A stretch of 64,000 nt of DNA from Alteromonas pelagimontana (GTDB taxonomy: Bacteria; Pseudomonadota; Gammaproteobacteria; Enterobacterales; Alteromonadaceae), in contig NZ_CP052766.1 of the NCBI RefSeq assembly GCF_002499975.2, positions 1,364,001 to 1,428,000 on the forward strand, in the 5' to 3' direction. Position 1 is the stretch's first letter, and every line of letters starts with the position of its first letter. The notes under the pieces are model-generated. The model saw only the letters and a list, made by a program, of their open reading frames with translations, did no database searches and had not been told where the DNA came from. A program made the position numbers and the translations under genes. Of this stretch, positions 8,938 through 19,037 are shown in pieces.

Positions 8938-9915
8938 CTAATCAGAAGCATTTGGCAGCCAAGCCTGATTTTTTGTCACCACTTGGTTTCGACCGGCTGT
9001 TTTGGCACCATAAAGCGCTTCATCGGCGTCTTCAAGCCATTCCAGCGAGTTAGCATGATTAGCAGAATATTCAGCTAAGCCTATGCTCACGGTGAACGTA
9101 ATCTGCTCGCCCTCATGCTCTACTATTGTGTTAAGAGCTGACTTTCTAATGCGCTCTGCCACTTTAACTGCGTTCTTCGCGCCGGTATCTGTCAGCACAA
9201 TGGCGAATTCTTCACCACCATATCGTCCAGCTAAATCCGTTTCGCGGATGTTCTTCTGAATAACCGCAGCCAGCGCCTGAATAACTTTATCCCCCGCTTG
9301 GTGGCCATAAGTATCGTTCACCTTTTTGAAATGATCGATGTCCAGCATCATCGCTGAGGTTGGCTTTTCATTGCGTTGCGCCAGTTTGAAAATATGATCG
9401 AAACGTTCTTGCCAATAACGCCTGTTATACAATCCGGTAAGGCCATCTACTCTACTTAACACCTTCATTTCTTCATTCAAACGCTCAACCCGCAGCTTAC
9501 TTAGTGCCTGATCCGTTACGTCGTAAACCAGCATACACAATCGTTCGATGTCTCCATTAGGAGAAGTCAAAGGAAACATGGTGACGTTTTGAAACATGTG
9601 GGCTGAATCAGAGGTTATTGGCCGGTTGCTGCCAAACTTAAATAAGTACGGACGCTGCTCCCAAATCAGAAACACTGGAGTTTTTAGATTGAAAACTGGC
9701 TCAGCTTTAGCCTGCAACCATTTTTTGTCGATTTCAGGAAAGTGTGAAAACAGCGAAGTGCCGCAAATCTGGCTGGGGAGGAGGTCTGAGTGGTTCTCCA
9801 TAAACTGGTTCCACACCTCAACTTCAAACGACGAATTCAGTACAACAATACCCACCTCAATGGAGCTTAACAAATCGTTTTGCCAGTGTATTTGAAGAAG
9901 ATCAGAAGATATCAT
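8938..9915 (-). CDS. PAS-GGDEF diguanylate cyclase
   Basis: This 325-residue protein has an N-terminal PAS-like domain (about 10-135) followed by a GGDEF domain. The active-site motif GGEEF lies at residues 233-237. RETD sits five residues before it, matching the RxxD inhibitory I-site, so product feedback is expected. DGLTGLYNRRYW marks the domain start. The predicted reaction is 2 GTP to cyclic di-GMP. The start ATG overlaps the stop of the upstream receiver-CheC gene by one base (both at 9915), so the two are probably co-translated and functionally linked. Confidence 0.92.
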   Translation of the reverse strand: MISSDLLQIHWQNDLLSSIEVGIVVLNSSFEVEVWNQFMENHSDLLPSQICGTSLFSHFPEIDKKWLQAKAEPVFNLKTPVFLIWEQRPYLFKFGSNRPITSDSAHMFQNVTMFPLTSPNGDIERLCMLVYDVTDQALSKLRVERLNEEMKVLSRVDGLTGLYNRRYWQERFDHIFKLAQRNEKPTSAMMLDIDHFKKVNDTYGHQAGDKVIQALAAVIQKNIRETDLAGRYGGEEFAIVLTDTGAKNAVKVAERIRKSALNTIVEHEGEQITFTVSIGLAEYSANHANSLEWLEDADEALYGAKTAGRNQVVTKNQAWLPNASD

Positions 9916-10934
9916 TAGTCCCCCTCATCCTCGACCAGCCGGGTGTAAATCTTATCCATTGCCTCATCGGGGAACAGCAACAGCAGGTCGAAACTGATGT
10001 CACGACTTTTGATGGCGTAGGCAATTTCCACTGCCATAATTTTTTTCCAACGCGACAAATTATCGCTTAGCAACACATCAAGCCCGCGGTGTTGGCCCAA
10101 TAATATGGGCTGACTATGGCTGAAGCTCACGTTCAATTGAGCCGAAAGAGCATTAAGACAAGCGCCAATAAGAATATTCGAAACATCCATCAGCGCTTCT
10201 AATTGCAGATGCTCATCGTATCCTGCGGAATCATAGTTTAGCAGCTTCACCATATTGTCGGTATTGGTGTCATTGAATATAACCAGTGCTTCACCTTTTA
10301 TGCCAGCACTCACAAATCCTTTTGACACTGCCGACACCCGTTCATTGCGATTAATTTCCGCAACTGCCATATGCAGCTCGTTGCTCTCAATGACATTAAC
10401 GTTGGGAATAGGCAAATCAATAAATTCACCTAGCAGCTTGGCAAGATTTTCACCGGCACGCCCCATGGCAACATTGACCAGCTCGCGATAGGCATCAAGC
10501 TGATAATTCTTGTCATATTGCGGGCTGAGACTGCTAACGCTCTTACGTTCGATGGCAATACTGTCACCGCTATAAAGACCGTACTGCTTTAAAAGCGACA
10601 TCAGCTTTTGGTTATCTATAGGCTTGCGAATAAAATCCAGTGCACCTAAATTTATCATTCGCTGACGGGCTTCAGGCTGCACATCTCCGGAAACCACAAT
10701 TACCATACAAGACAAATCGTCTTCACGAATTACCTCCATGGTTTTATACCCGTCCATTACCGGCATATTAAGATCAAGAAACATGACGTCGCCTTTGCCC
10801 TTACGAATCAGATCAATGGCTTCCTGTCCGTTTTCAGCAAAGGCAATATCAACATCCCAGCCATCTGGAATTGCCCGAGCCATCTGCTTACGAGCAAATC
10901 CGGAATCATCACATATCAAGACTGGTGTCGTCAT
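9915..10934 (-). CDS. Response regulator: receiver domain fused to CheC-like phosphatase domain
   Basis: Residues 1-120 form a CheY-type receiver. Its acidic pocket is LICDDSG, the phospho-acceptor aspartate lies in MFLDLNMPVMDG, the conserved Thr/Ser is in VVSGD, and Lys is in FIRKPID. Residues about 145-335 resemble the CheC/CheX/FliY fold: QLDAYRELVNVAMGRAGENL and ALMDVSNILIGACLNAL are the two helices carrying the CheC-type E-N pairs (here ELVN and DVSN). Such proteins are predicted to dephosphorylate a partner receiver or themselves. The gene directly precedes, and overlaps by one base, a diguanylate cyclase gene, suggesting control of c-di-GMP output. Confidence 0.85.
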   Translation of the reverse strand: MTTPVLICDDSGFARKQMARAIPDGWDVDIAFAENGQEAIDLIRKGKGDVMFLDLNMPVMDGYKTMEVIREDDLSCMVIVVSGDVQPEARQRMINLGALDFIRKPIDNQKLMSLLKQYGLYSGDSIAIERKSVSSLSPQYDKNYQLDAYRELVNVAMGRAGENLAKLLGEFIDLPIPNVNVIESNELHMAVAEINRNERVSAVSKGFVSAGIKGEALVIFNDTNTDNMVKLLNYDSAGYDEHLQLEALMDVSNILIGACLNALSAQLNVSFSHSQPILLGQHRGLDVLLSDNLSRWKKIMAVEIAYAIKSRDISFDLLLLFPDEAMDKIYTRLVEDEGD

Positions 10935-10952
10935 GTAACCTCGCGGTAAATC

Positions 10953-11786
10953 TTAAATTGCCACTGGTGCCTTAATATGAGGGTGGGCCTGATAATTCTG
11001 TAACTCAAAATCTTCAAAGGTAAAATTGAAAATATCTTTCACGTTAGGATTAATGATCATTTTAGGCTTAGGGTACGGCTTTCTCGCGAGTTGCGTTTCG
11101 GCCTGAGCCAGGTGATTTACATACAGATGGGCATCCCCAAGCGTATGAATAAACTCACCAGGCTGAAGATCGCAAACTTGCGCTACCATCAATGTCAATA
11201 AAGCATAACTGGCAATATTGAAAGGAACGCCAAGAAAAACATCACCACTTCGCTGGTACAATTGACAGGACAGCTTGCCCTCCAGCACGTAAAATTGGAA
11301 CATAGTGTGGCAGGGAGGTAACGCCTGTTTCCCCATCGCCGCATTTTCTTTAGGAGAATAACGGGTATCGGGAAGCACCGCTGGATTCCAGGCACTTACA
11401 ATTAACCGGCGGGAATCAGGGGTAGTCTTTATCTGGTGAATAACATCGCTAATCTGGTCAATGGTGGAACCATCCCCACCATCCCAGCTACGCCACTGGT
11501 GTCCGTATACTGGTCCCAACTCGCCTTCAGGCGTAGCCCACCCGTCCCAAATTGACACGCCGTTGTCTTGCAAATACCGAATATTGGTTTCTCCTTTGAG
11601 AAACCAAAGCAACTCATGAATGATGGACTTTAAGTGGCACTTTTTTGTCGTTACCAGCGGAAAACCTTCAGCCAAATTAAAGCGCATTTGATAGCCAAAC
11701 ACGCTAATTGTCCCGGTGCCGGTACGGTCCTCTTTTCTCACGCCTTGTTCGCGGACGTGACGCATAAGCTGCAAATATTCTTTCAT
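10953..11786 (-). CDS. thyA: Thymidylate synthase
   Basis: This 277-residue enzyme makes dTMP from dUMP using methylene-tetrahydrofolate. The nucleophile is Cys159 in [12 protein letters not shown]. Further active-site motifs are EDRTGTGT near 19-26, [11 protein letters not shown] near 91, [11 protein letters not shown] near 125, and the dUMP-binding [21 protein letters not shown] short insertion ([14 protein letters not shown], about 141-154) precedes the cysteine compared with the 264-residue E. coli enzyme. It follows lgt on the same strand with a 13-bp gap, the conserved lgt-thyA pair. The folate partner folA is at 37,417. Confidence 0.97.
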   Translation of the reverse strand: MKEYLQLMRHVREQGVRKEDRTGTGTISVFGYQMRFNLAEGFPLVTTKKCHLKSIIHELLWFLKGETNIRYLQDNGVSIWDGWATPEGELGPVYGHQWRSWDGGDGSTIDQISDVIHQIKTTPDSRRLIVSAWNPAVLPDTRYSPKENAAMGKQALPPCHTMFQFYVLEGKLSCQLYQRSGDVFLGVPFNIASYALLTLMVAQVCDLQPGEFIHTLGDAHLYVNHLAQAETQLARKPYPKPKMIINPNVKDIFNFTFEDFELQNYQAHPHIKAPVAI

Positions 11787-11799
11787 TTTTTTCTTTTAG

Positions 11800-12606
11800 T
11801 TAATTAGGAGACACCTGTGCAGATGTGCGGGTATAGGCTCTGTACATTAACCACACACCCAGTAAAATCATAGGTACACACAGCAATTGCCCTTGGCTTA
11901 AGCCAATCTTGTACAAGCCCAGATGCGCATCCGGCTCACGAAAGTATTCTACAATAAAGCGAAATGCGCCATAGCCAAGAAGAAACAGCCCGCTTACTGC
12001 TCCCACAGGCCGAGGCCTTGCAGAATATAACCATAATATTATAAACAGTAGCACACCTTCCAAGGCAAATTCATATAACTGAGAAGGATGTCGCGGAATG
12101 TTACCAGCTTCCGGGAAAATAATCGCCCACGGCACATCTGTCTGTCTTCCCCATAATTCGCCGTTCAAAAAGTTGCCAATACGTCCAGCTCCTAAGCCAA
12201 TAGGAACTAACGGCGCGACAAAGTCACCAACTTGCAGAAACGTTGCTTTCATTCTTCGAGATTGCCAGAATAACGCCGCCAGTACCCCCAGCAGTCCACC
12301 GTGAAATGACATACCACCAGCCCAAATCTTAAAGAGATAGAGAGGGTTCTCAAGAAACATTTCAAACTGGTAGAACAAAACATAACCGATGCGCCCGCCT
12401 AGAATAACGCCTACGAACCCCCAGAAAAGAAGATCGCTAAGTTGTTCTTTGGTCCAATCGGTTTGTTCCAGTCGCTTGTGCGCTAACAAATATGCAGCTA
12501 CAAAGCCTACGAGGTACATCATGCCGTACCAACGTACACTTAGCGGCCCCACACTAAAAATAATGGGATCAATATTTGGAAAAACCAGAAAACTGCTTTC
12601 TGCCAT
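11800..12606 (-). CDS. lgt: Prolipoprotein diacylglyceryl transferase
   Basis: This 268-residue inner-membrane enzyme has about seven transmembrane segments. It moves diacylglycerol from phosphatidylglycerol to the lipobox cysteine of prolipoproteins. The Lgt signature [15 protein letters not shown] lies near residue 138, preceded by [11 protein letters not shown] with the essential histidine. [12 protein letters not shown] and [11 protein letters not shown] follow. The gene is packed between the TauE/SafE exporter (3-bp gap) and thyA, consistent with one transcript. Confidence 0.96.
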   Translation of the reverse strand: MAESSFLVFPNIDPIIFSVGPLSVRWYGMMYLVGFVAAYLLAHKRLEQTDWTKEQLSDLLFWGFVGVILGGRIGYVLFYQFEMFLENPLYLFKIWAGGMSFHGGLLGVLAALFWQSRRMKATFLQVGDFVAPLVPIGLGAGRIGNFLNGELWGRQTDVPWAIIFPEAGNIPRHPSQLYEFALEGVLLFIILWLYSARPRPVGAVSGLFLLGYGAFRFIVEYFREPDAHLGLYKIGLSQGQLLCVPMILLGVWLMYRAYTRTSAQVSPN

Positions 12607-12609
12607 GGT

Positions 12610-13416
12610 TTACTCTATTCCTAAAATCATTCGAATACTGACTAACACTAATAGGCCAGCCAGTATCTTCTTTAATATGTCTGTATTCATCCTCTGACCC
12701 AACTTGGCGCCGAGGTTCGCGGTAAATATTGAAGTAGCAACAATACCAAAGGTTGCAGGTAAATAAACATAACCTACCGCACCCACTGGCAAACCGGGCG
12801 CTACTCGTCCGGCATACACAAAGCTGGCTGTTCCAAACAAAGCAATGACCAAACCACTTAAAGCAGCGCAGCCAATCGCTTGTCTGATGTTTACTTGAAA
12901 CCAGACTAAAGCAGGTACCAGCAGCGCACCACCGCCGATTCCCATCAATGCACTGATCGCACCCGTCAGGCTTGCAACGGTTACCAATATACCACGGGTC
13001 GCCTTGTGCGCTGAGGGTTGGCGTTTTCCCAATACCATCTGTGCAGCAATGACTATTACCAACACGGAAAAAATATTTTTCAACGTATGGCCAGAGATTG
13101 TGCTGGCTATCTGCGCTCCTAATGTTGCTCCTACAGCAACGCCAACTCCGCACCACACTACAATATGCCGATTAATGTTTCCAAGCGCATGATGCGCGCG
13201 GGCAGAGGAAAGACTTGTGAGAACAATTGTCGAAAGCGATGTTGCCACTGCCATAGGCATTACTAAGTTTGTACTTAAGTTAAGGAAATGCACCATCAAA
13301 AAAGACAGTGCAGGAACGATAATCAGGCCGCCCCCGATTCCCAGCATACCCGCCAAGAGACCAGCAACAAGGCCGATAGCCGCACAGCAGACAATAATAA
13401 TGTATACGGGATCCAT
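12610..13416 (-). CDS. TauE/SafE family membrane transporter
   Basis: This 268-residue protein has about eight hydrophobic helices. The internally repeated family motif GMLGIGGGLIIVP (near 24) recurs as ALMGIGGGALLVPAL (near 160). The family exports sulfite, sulfoacetate and related organosulfur anions; the substrate of this member is not visible. It starts an apparent minus-strand operon with lgt and thyA. Confidence 0.88.
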   Translation of the reverse strand: MDPVYIIIVCCAAIGLVAGLLAGMLGIGGGLIIVPALSFLMVHFLNLSTNLVMPMAVATSLSTIVLTSLSSARAHHALGNINRHIVVWCGVGVAVGATLGAQIASTISGHTLKNIFSVLVIVIAAQMVLGKRQPSAHKATRGILVTVASLTGAISALMGIGGGALLVPALVWFQVNIRQAIGCAALSGLVIALFGTASFVYAGRVAPGLPVGAVGYVYLPATFGIVATSIFTANLGAKLGQRMNTDILKKILAGLLVLVSIRMILGIE

Positions 13417-13597
13417 ATAATGCTCATAAAGTTTTACTGCGTTAGGTTAAGCATCCTACCCACGAGTATTTCCGCTTCACTTGCTACCTTAAAACCGCGG
13501 ACGTAGGTTAACAAAAAATATCGCAGAATTCTTTGATCAACTATCACAGGAATTGCAGTCTTGCCTGCATTTTTGTGTGAAAAGTTATTCGTAGCGG

Positions 13598-15907
13598 TTA
13601 AGAGCCAGCCCGAATAAGGCCGCCAAGCCCTTTTTGTTCCAGGTAATTATTGATAAGAATATAAACATCTTCATGCGTATTGGCGGTGAGTGCGCAGGAT
13701 AACAGTTCCTTACTTTCTTCCAGGCTTACATTACGAATCACCCAGTTAATTTTTCGCAGATTGTAGGCGTTCATACTGAGTCGGCGATATCCCATTCCCA
13801 TCAGCAGGATTGCGCCGCCAGGTTCTCCGGCTATTTCACCGCATATAGTGACGGGTACTTGATTATGATCCGATTGCCTGACGATATCATAAAGTGCACT
13901 TAGCACGGCAGGATGATAGCTATTGTACAAGCTGGCAACTCGTGTGTTGTTGCGGTCGACAGCCAGCAGGTACTGGGTTAGATCATTACTTCCTACGGAG
14001 AAAAAGTCCACGTGCCTGGCTAGCTGAGGCAGCTGATATAACACCGAAGGGACTTCAAGCATGATTCCCAGTTTTGGTCGATGCAATTGGATATTCTGAG
14101 ATTTGATTTCGTCGCTGATCTCGTAAAAAGCCTGCTCGATAAGCCGCTTCGCTTCCTGCACTTCGCTAACAGAAGAAATCATGGGCAACATAATCTGCAG
14201 ATTGTTCATCCCGAGACTTGCCCGCAGCATTGCCCGCACTTGTACCAGAAAAATTTCCGGATGATCCAGTGTTAAACGAATCCCTCGCCAGCCGAGAAAA
14301 GGATTTTCTTCATTTATCGGAAAATAGGGCAATGGCTTATCGCCACCCACATCCAAAGTACGCATGGTGATAGGCTGTTCGGGCGATGATTCAAGAATCT
14401 GCCGATAAAGTTGCACTTGCTCCTGTTCGGAGGGAAAACGTTCCCGCAGCATAAATGGAATTTCAGTTCGGTACAGCCCTATCCCCGCGTTATGAATGTT
14501 GGCATTCAGCTCCACTTCAGCCGATAAGCCAGCATTGATGTAAAGCTGGATTCGGCATCCATCTTCTGTCTTGCAGGGTTGACCAGCCTGGGCTTCGATC
14601 CGCTTCGACAGCGTCGCTTCTTCTTCAATTAACTGGGTAAACTCACTGAGTATGTTCGGCTCCGGCGCAATAATAACTTCACCAGAGTAGCCGTCTAACA
14701 GCAGGTTCTTCCCTTCCAGCAAGGCCGGAGAGATATTTTGGCAACCCATTACTGCCGGTACACCCATAGCTCTGGCAAGAATGGCCGCATGGGAATTATT
14801 CGAGCCTCGAATCGAAATAATGCCTTTCAGATACTGACGAGGGAACTCGGCGAGCATAGTTGCCGACACTTCTTCGGCAACCAGAATACTGTCCTGCGTG
14901 GCCATTTTGGCCTTAATTGTGTGGCCTTTCGCTTCAATTAAAATATTGGTAAGAATTCGGTTAGACAAATCAATGATGTCTATTGCCCGTTCCTGCATGT
15001 ATGGGTCTTCCATACTCAGAAATCGAGCGGCATAGTCTTCAACCACCATCTTCAATGAGGAGGCGGCGTCCCAACCCTCTTTTATCTTTCCTTCCACTTC
15101 TCGCCCCAGGCTGTTTGCATCAAGCAACTGGTGGTAAAGCTGAAAAATAGATTTCACGTCGTCAGGAATTTCATCATCCAGGCGTTGTGATAAATCATCA
15201 ACCTGAGTACGGGTAACTTCTACGCCTTTACGATAACTTTGAACCTCAAGGGATACATCATCGCAGCGATTGACCACCCAGCTGCGCAGATCAATTTTGG
15301 CATCAGTGGCAAACCCTTTTCCAATTGCCAAACCGGGGGAGCCGGCAATCCCCCTGACATTTTTTTGCCGGGGCAGAGCGCGAATGGCAGTGGCATTACT
15401 CAGCGCGCCGCGCATTTCAGCATTGGTAATTTCCAGCGCCATCTGCGCGGCTAACGTAACCAGGAAGGCTTCTTCGTCTTCACTGAAGCGGCGCATCTCA
15501 CTTTGTTGCATGGTGATAACACCAAGCACTTTGCGCTGATGGATTATTGGTGTGCCAAGGAAGGCATTATAGTTTTCTTCCTGCACTTCAGGATAATGCT
15601 TGAAGCGAGGATGTTGATGGGCGTTTTCTATATTCAGCGGTTCTTCTCGCTGACCTACCAGGCCGATAAGGCCTTCGGAAAAACCGATGCGCACCCGTTC
15701 AACAGCATCTGGATGCAAACCATCGGTGGCTTTTAGAACAAACTCCTGCTGCTCATAGTCAGCAAGATAAATGGAGCAGGAATCTACCTGCATGGTTTGC
15801 TTTACGCGGGAGGCCAGGCGTAACAGGGCTTTGTCCAGTTCCGGGATTTGATTCATTTCCTGCACTATACGCTTAAGCGTAGTGAGTATATTTCCCTTAT
15901 TGGACAA
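13598..15907 (-). CDS. ptsP: Nitrogen-PTS enzyme I (PtsP)
   Basis: This 769-residue phosphotransferase accepts phosphate from phosphoenolpyruvate and passes it to NPr. An N-terminal GAF domain (about 15-165, with FSEGLIGLVGQREEPLNIE) precedes the EI module. The swivelling-domain histidine lies in SNNSHAAILARAMGVPAVMG, near residue 373. The PEP-binding barrel contains LYRTEIPFMLRERFPSE, GWRGIRLTLDHP and FFSVGSNDLTQYLLAVDRNN. Reading begins at TTG 15907 after GGGGAAG. It follows rppH by 15 bp on the same strand, the usual rppH-ptsP arrangement. Confidence 0.95.
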   Translation of the reverse strand: MSNKGNILTTLKRIVQEMNQIPELDKALLRLASRVKQTMQVDSCSIYLADYEQQEFVLKATDGLHPDAVERVRIGFSEGLIGLVGQREEPLNIENAHQHPRFKHYPEVQEENYNAFLGTPIIHQRKVLGVITMQQSEMRRFSEDEEAFLVTLAAQMALEITNAEMRGALSNATAIRALPRQKNVRGIAGSPGLAIGKGFATDAKIDLRSWVVNRCDDVSLEVQSYRKGVEVTRTQVDDLSQRLDDEIPDDVKSIFQLYHQLLDANSLGREVEGKIKEGWDAASSLKMVVEDYAARFLSMEDPYMQERAIDIIDLSNRILTNILIEAKGHTIKAKMATQDSILVAEEVSATMLAEFPRQYLKGIISIRGSNNSHAAILARAMGVPAVMGCQNISPALLEGKNLLLDGYSGEVIIAPEPNILSEFTQLIEEEATLSKRIEAQAGQPCKTEDGCRIQLYINAGLSAEVELNANIHNAGIGLYRTEIPFMLRERFPSEQEQVQLYRQILESSPEQPITMRTLDVGGDKPLPYFPINEENPFLGWRGIRLTLDHPEIFLVQVRAMLRASLGMNNLQIMLPMISSVSEVQEAKRLIEQAFYEISDEIKSQNIQLHRPKLGIMLEVPSVLYQLPQLARHVDFFSVGSNDLTQYLLAVDRNNTRVASLYNSYHPAVLSALYDIVRQSDHNQVPVTICGEIAGEPGGAILLMGMGYRRLSMNAYNLRKINWVIRNVSLEESKELLSCALTANTHEDVYILINNYLEQKGLGGLIRAGS

Positions 15908-15922
15908 TTGACTTCCCCTGTT

Positions 15923-16456
15923 TTAACCCTTACGACGTTTACGGTGGCGTTTATGAGGCGGGCTTTGTGTATTTTTTGACACAGCAGGCATCACAACTCC
16001 ACTAAATTCTTTCATCACTTTGCGATATACATCACGCTTAAAAGACACCACATTACGCACAGGATACCAATAACTCACCCAGCGCCAGTCGTCAAATTCG
16101 GGATGACCAGTTTTCAGTACATCTACATCTTTTTCCTGGCAATCAAGTTGCAACAAAAACCATTTCTGTTTTTGTCCTATACATACCGGATTACTGCCTT
16201 GACGAATCAGCCGTTTAGGCAGTTTGTAGCGCATCCAGTTACGGGTGACGCTTAACAATGTCACGTCTTTAGGACTTAACCCTACCTCTTCGTGCAGCTC
16301 CCGGTACATAGCTTGTTCTGCAGTTTCCCCCTCATCAATTCCGCCTTGTGGAAACTGCCATGAATGTTGGCCATAACGCCTTGCCCAAAATATCTGACCC
16401 ATTTTGTTGCAAATCACTATGCCCACATTCGCACGGAATCCATCGGCATCTATCAC
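15923..16456 (-). CDS. rppH: RNA pyrophosphohydrolase RppH
   Basis: This 177-residue Nudix hydrolase removes pyrophosphate from the 5' end of transcripts and triggers RNase E decay. The Nudix box spans residues 38-60 ([17 protein letters not shown] then HEEVGL). WQFPQGGID and [20 protein letters not shown] fit RppH. Translation begins at a GTG (16456), giving [13 protein letters not shown], with GGAGT upstream. The tail is basic (KRHRKRRKG). It is divergent from mutH, with about 100 bp between them for both promoters. Confidence 0.95.
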   Translation of the reverse strand: MIDADGFRANVGIVICNKMGQIFWARRYGQHSWQFPQGGIDEGETAEQAMYRELHEEVGLSPKDVTLLSVTRNWMRYKLPKRLIRQGSNPVCIGQKQKWFLLQLDCQEKDVDVLKTGHPEFDDWRWVSYWYPVRNVVSFKRDVYRKVMKEFSGVVMPAVSKNTQSPPHKRHRKRRKG

Positions 16457-16562
16457 TTAGACTCCTGGGCACGATAAACTTTTCTATTCTTGCATTCTTC
16501 CATAAACTATAGCCCTTTCAAAGTATTAATCATTATTAGCTGCTGATTGCCTGAGGAACGCC

Positions 16563-17237
16563 GTGAAAGTACCTGCTTCACCGCCTATAAATACTGATGA
16601 TTTACTCGCTAGAAGCCACGCCATAGCAGGGCTTTCACTAGGTGAGCTGGCCAAAATGGCGAACATAAATATTCCGGCTAATTTACAGCGGCACAAGGGC
16701 TGGCCGGGGCAGTTACTTGAACTTTGGCTGGGTGCAAGTGCAGGTTCTAAACCGCAGCAGGACTTTCCTGAACTGGCAATTGAGCTAAAAACTGTACCCA
16801 TAGACGCTTGCGGAAAGCCGCTTGAAACCACATACGTTTGCTACGCACCCTTGTTAATGTCTCCGGGGATCACCTGGGAAACATCTAGCGTTCGCAACAA
16901 GCTACAGCAGGTATTATGGGTTCCTTTAGAAGGAGACCGGCGTATTCCGCTGGCAGAGCGTCGTGTTGCCACAGCAGTATTATGGCAACCCTCTGCTCAG
17001 GAGGATGCGCAACTGCGGGAAGATTGGGAAGAACTGACAGAAATGGTACTGCTGGGAAAGGTGGAAAATATCACGGCAAAACATGGCGACATGCTGCAGA
17101 TGCGGCCGAAAGCAGCCAATGGCAGTGTACTTACAGATGCTCTGGGGCCGGAAGGGCAACGTATTCGTACGCGCCCTCGCGGCTTTTATTTACGTAAAGC
17201 CTTCACCCATAATATTCTGCTAAATGCTTTTGATTAA
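16563..17237 (+). CDS. mutH: DNA mismatch repair endonuclease MutH
   Basis: This 224-residue endonuclease nicks the unmethylated strand at hemimethylated GATC sites when activated by MutS-MutL. The catalytic D-E-K arrangement is visible in [14 protein letters not shown] (about 74-87). [18 protein letters not shown] and the C-terminal [16 protein letters not shown] are family-conserved. The start is a GTG at 16563 with GAGGA about 8 bases upstream. Presence of MutH implies Dam methylation in the host, consistent with Vibrio/Alteromonas-type gammaproteobacteria. Confidence 0.94.
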   Translation: MKVPASPPINTDDLLARSHAIAGLSLGELAKMANINIPANLQRHKGWPGQLLELWLGASAGSKPQQDFPELAIELKTVPIDACGKPLETTYVCYAPLLMSPGITWETSSVRNKLQQVLWVPLEGDRRIPLAERRVATAVLWQPSAQEDAQLREDWEELTEMVLLGKVENITAKHGDMLQMRPKAANGSVLTDALGPEGQRIRTRPRGFYLRKAFTHNILLNAFD

Positions 17238-17306
17238 TCCGGTAAATGTCCATTTCACGTGCATCGCAAGCCATGCTCGCTGAAGCTATCCTTATTGAGC
17301 GGTCGA

Positions 17307-18812
17307 TTACCAGTAAACATCGCTTTGCATACCCACCTGTCGGGTTCGTTCCATTACATTTAGCAGGTTGTTGGTTTTGTCCTCCACCCACTGCATTAGC
17401 TCTTCCTGGCTCTCCAGTTCTGACTCCCGAAGGGTTTGCTTAAGGACTAACAGCGCTTTTAGCTCTTCGATTCCCGTGAGAATATCCAGCCATGGCGCCC
17501 GAAATTGATCACGCTCCGCCGGAAACAAATCCGCCAATAAAAAGCCGTTCCACATTGTCTGGCGCAACATATTTTCAATGGCAATGTAATTTGCAGGTCC
17601 CATCGCCTGGGCGCGAGGCAGACTTTGTTGCACCGCTTGCCAATCTTGCGACAGCCATCCTTTTGCATGCTCAGTAACTGGCATGTCATAACCTTTCGCG
17701 TGCTCACGCCAGGGCCGGGAATACAGTATCTCAGATACCATAATTTTTATTTGCGTAGACGCTTTATCATAAAAAAGAGCATCTGGAGCGTGGGCGTGAA
17801 TTAATCCGGCTTTTCTTCCCTGCAGGTAACTAAGCAACGACGGATATTTACTTAAGCATTTATTGAACAAGCTTTTCTTGGATAACAGATACCTTAAACT
17901 TTGCAAGTCTTCCTGCCATAACCACACTTGCATGAATTTCATCACCTGCTTATGCAGTTCAAGCATTTCCGGACACTGTAAAACAGGTAGGTATAACGAC
18001 ACGCTTTGCAGCAACAGACGAAGACTATCTGCTACTTCAGACAACAATTTTACAGAGCCAGTTTCAAGATACAAATGCTCATGATGTTGCCAGTGCGCAA
18101 GCGCGCATTGCGCAGATTTCGCAAATGCGTTTTCTGTTGTTTCCTCTTCATGTAACTGTAAAAAGGCAGGCAGCGGCTTCACCTGCGGGTTCACACCATG
18201 TAATAACTGATATCCTTGCGCGGCTTTTGAAACATCGCTTAAACGAAGCTCCAGCTTCTCGTTAAGTACCGTTGCCAGCAGAAAGAGCTCACTAACCTGC
18301 CCTTCCAGTAATTCAAGTTCAATTTCTTGAATCGGTGCTCGAGCCTTGCCGGTTTTAACTTCGCCCTCGTCAAACACCAGTTCAATTACAGAACCATGAC
18401 AACCTACCTCAAACGCGGTGCGGGTAAAATGGGTAGAAAACTGGCGCGCTAATTTTGTATTTATTACATCTGCGTCCCATTCTGGCGGCCAGACGTCTTT
18501 ATCAAAAAGTCGCAAATCAGGTTGAGCATCTTTAAGCGGAATGTTGTATTCTGCCCGCTCATGCAGTCCACCACTGACTCTTCCGTGGGTTTTCAGCGTT
18601 TGCTCGAAGCGTCCGTTATTGCCTCGAACCCGGAATCCCATTTTTTGGTGCTGAAAATCATGATTGGAGGTATCGTAGTAATCGTTCTGTAGCTGTTTTT
18701 CGTGAGCTTTGGAAACATCCATGCCCATGTCGCTAAGTACAGGTACCACAGTGTCGAGGAAAAGCGCCAGCGCATTGTGACGAGTGACAAACTTTATTTC
18801 TATTTCTGCCAT
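17307..18812 (-). CDS. CYTH-CHAD inorganic triphosphatase (YgiF-like)
   Basis: This protein has about 501 residues. An N-terminal CYTH domain begins with the signature MAEIEIKF; paired acidic and basic strands follow (FRVRGNNGRFEQTLKT, RAEYNIPL, IELVFDEGEVK, EIELELLEG). A helical CHAD domain occupies the C-terminal half. YgiF-type enzymes hydrolyse inorganic triphosphate. The CHAD histidine-rich helices are only partly conserved. The start was set at ATG 18812, just before the CYTH motif, rather than TTG 18836. Confidence 0.85.
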   Translation of the reverse strand: MAEIEIKFVTRHNALALFLDTVVPVLSDMGMDVSKAHEKQLQNDYYDTSNHDFQHQKMGFRVRGNNGRFEQTLKTHGRVSGGLHERAEYNIPLKDAQPDLRLFDKDVWPPEWDADVINTKLARQFSTHFTRTAFEVGCHGSVIELVFDEGEVKTGKARAPIQEIELELLEGQVSELFLLATVLNEKLELRLSDVSKAAQGYQLLHGVNPQVKPLPAFLQLHEEETTENAFAKSAQCALAHWQHHEHLYLETGSVKLLSEVADSLRLLLQSVSLYLPVLQCPEMLELHKQVMKFMQVWLWQEDLQSLRYLLSKKSLFNKCLSKYPSLLSYLQGRKAGLIHAHAPDALFYDKASTQIKIMVSEILYSRPWREHAKGYDMPVTEHAKGWLSQDWQAVQQSLPRAQAMGPANYIAIENMLRQTMWNGFLLADLFPAERDQFRAPWLDILTGIEELKALLVLKQTLRESELESQEELMQWVEDKTNNLLNVMERTRQVGMQSDVYW

Positions 18813-19037
18813 ATTAAGAGAGTGCTGGCCTTGCAAAAGATGAGCGTCACCTTACCTCTGTCAGAAGAGATTGGCAATCTGTCCCTTGGCTTGAGAGAGA
18901 AAATACAGATAACCACTGAACTGATTTTGCGGTAGAGTGGTCGTATAACCCAGATATGTAGACAAGTCATAGACTTGCCTTTAACGTAGTCAGCCCCTAC
19001 CATCGGTGGTGGTTCTAATTTAGTAAACGGATATTTT

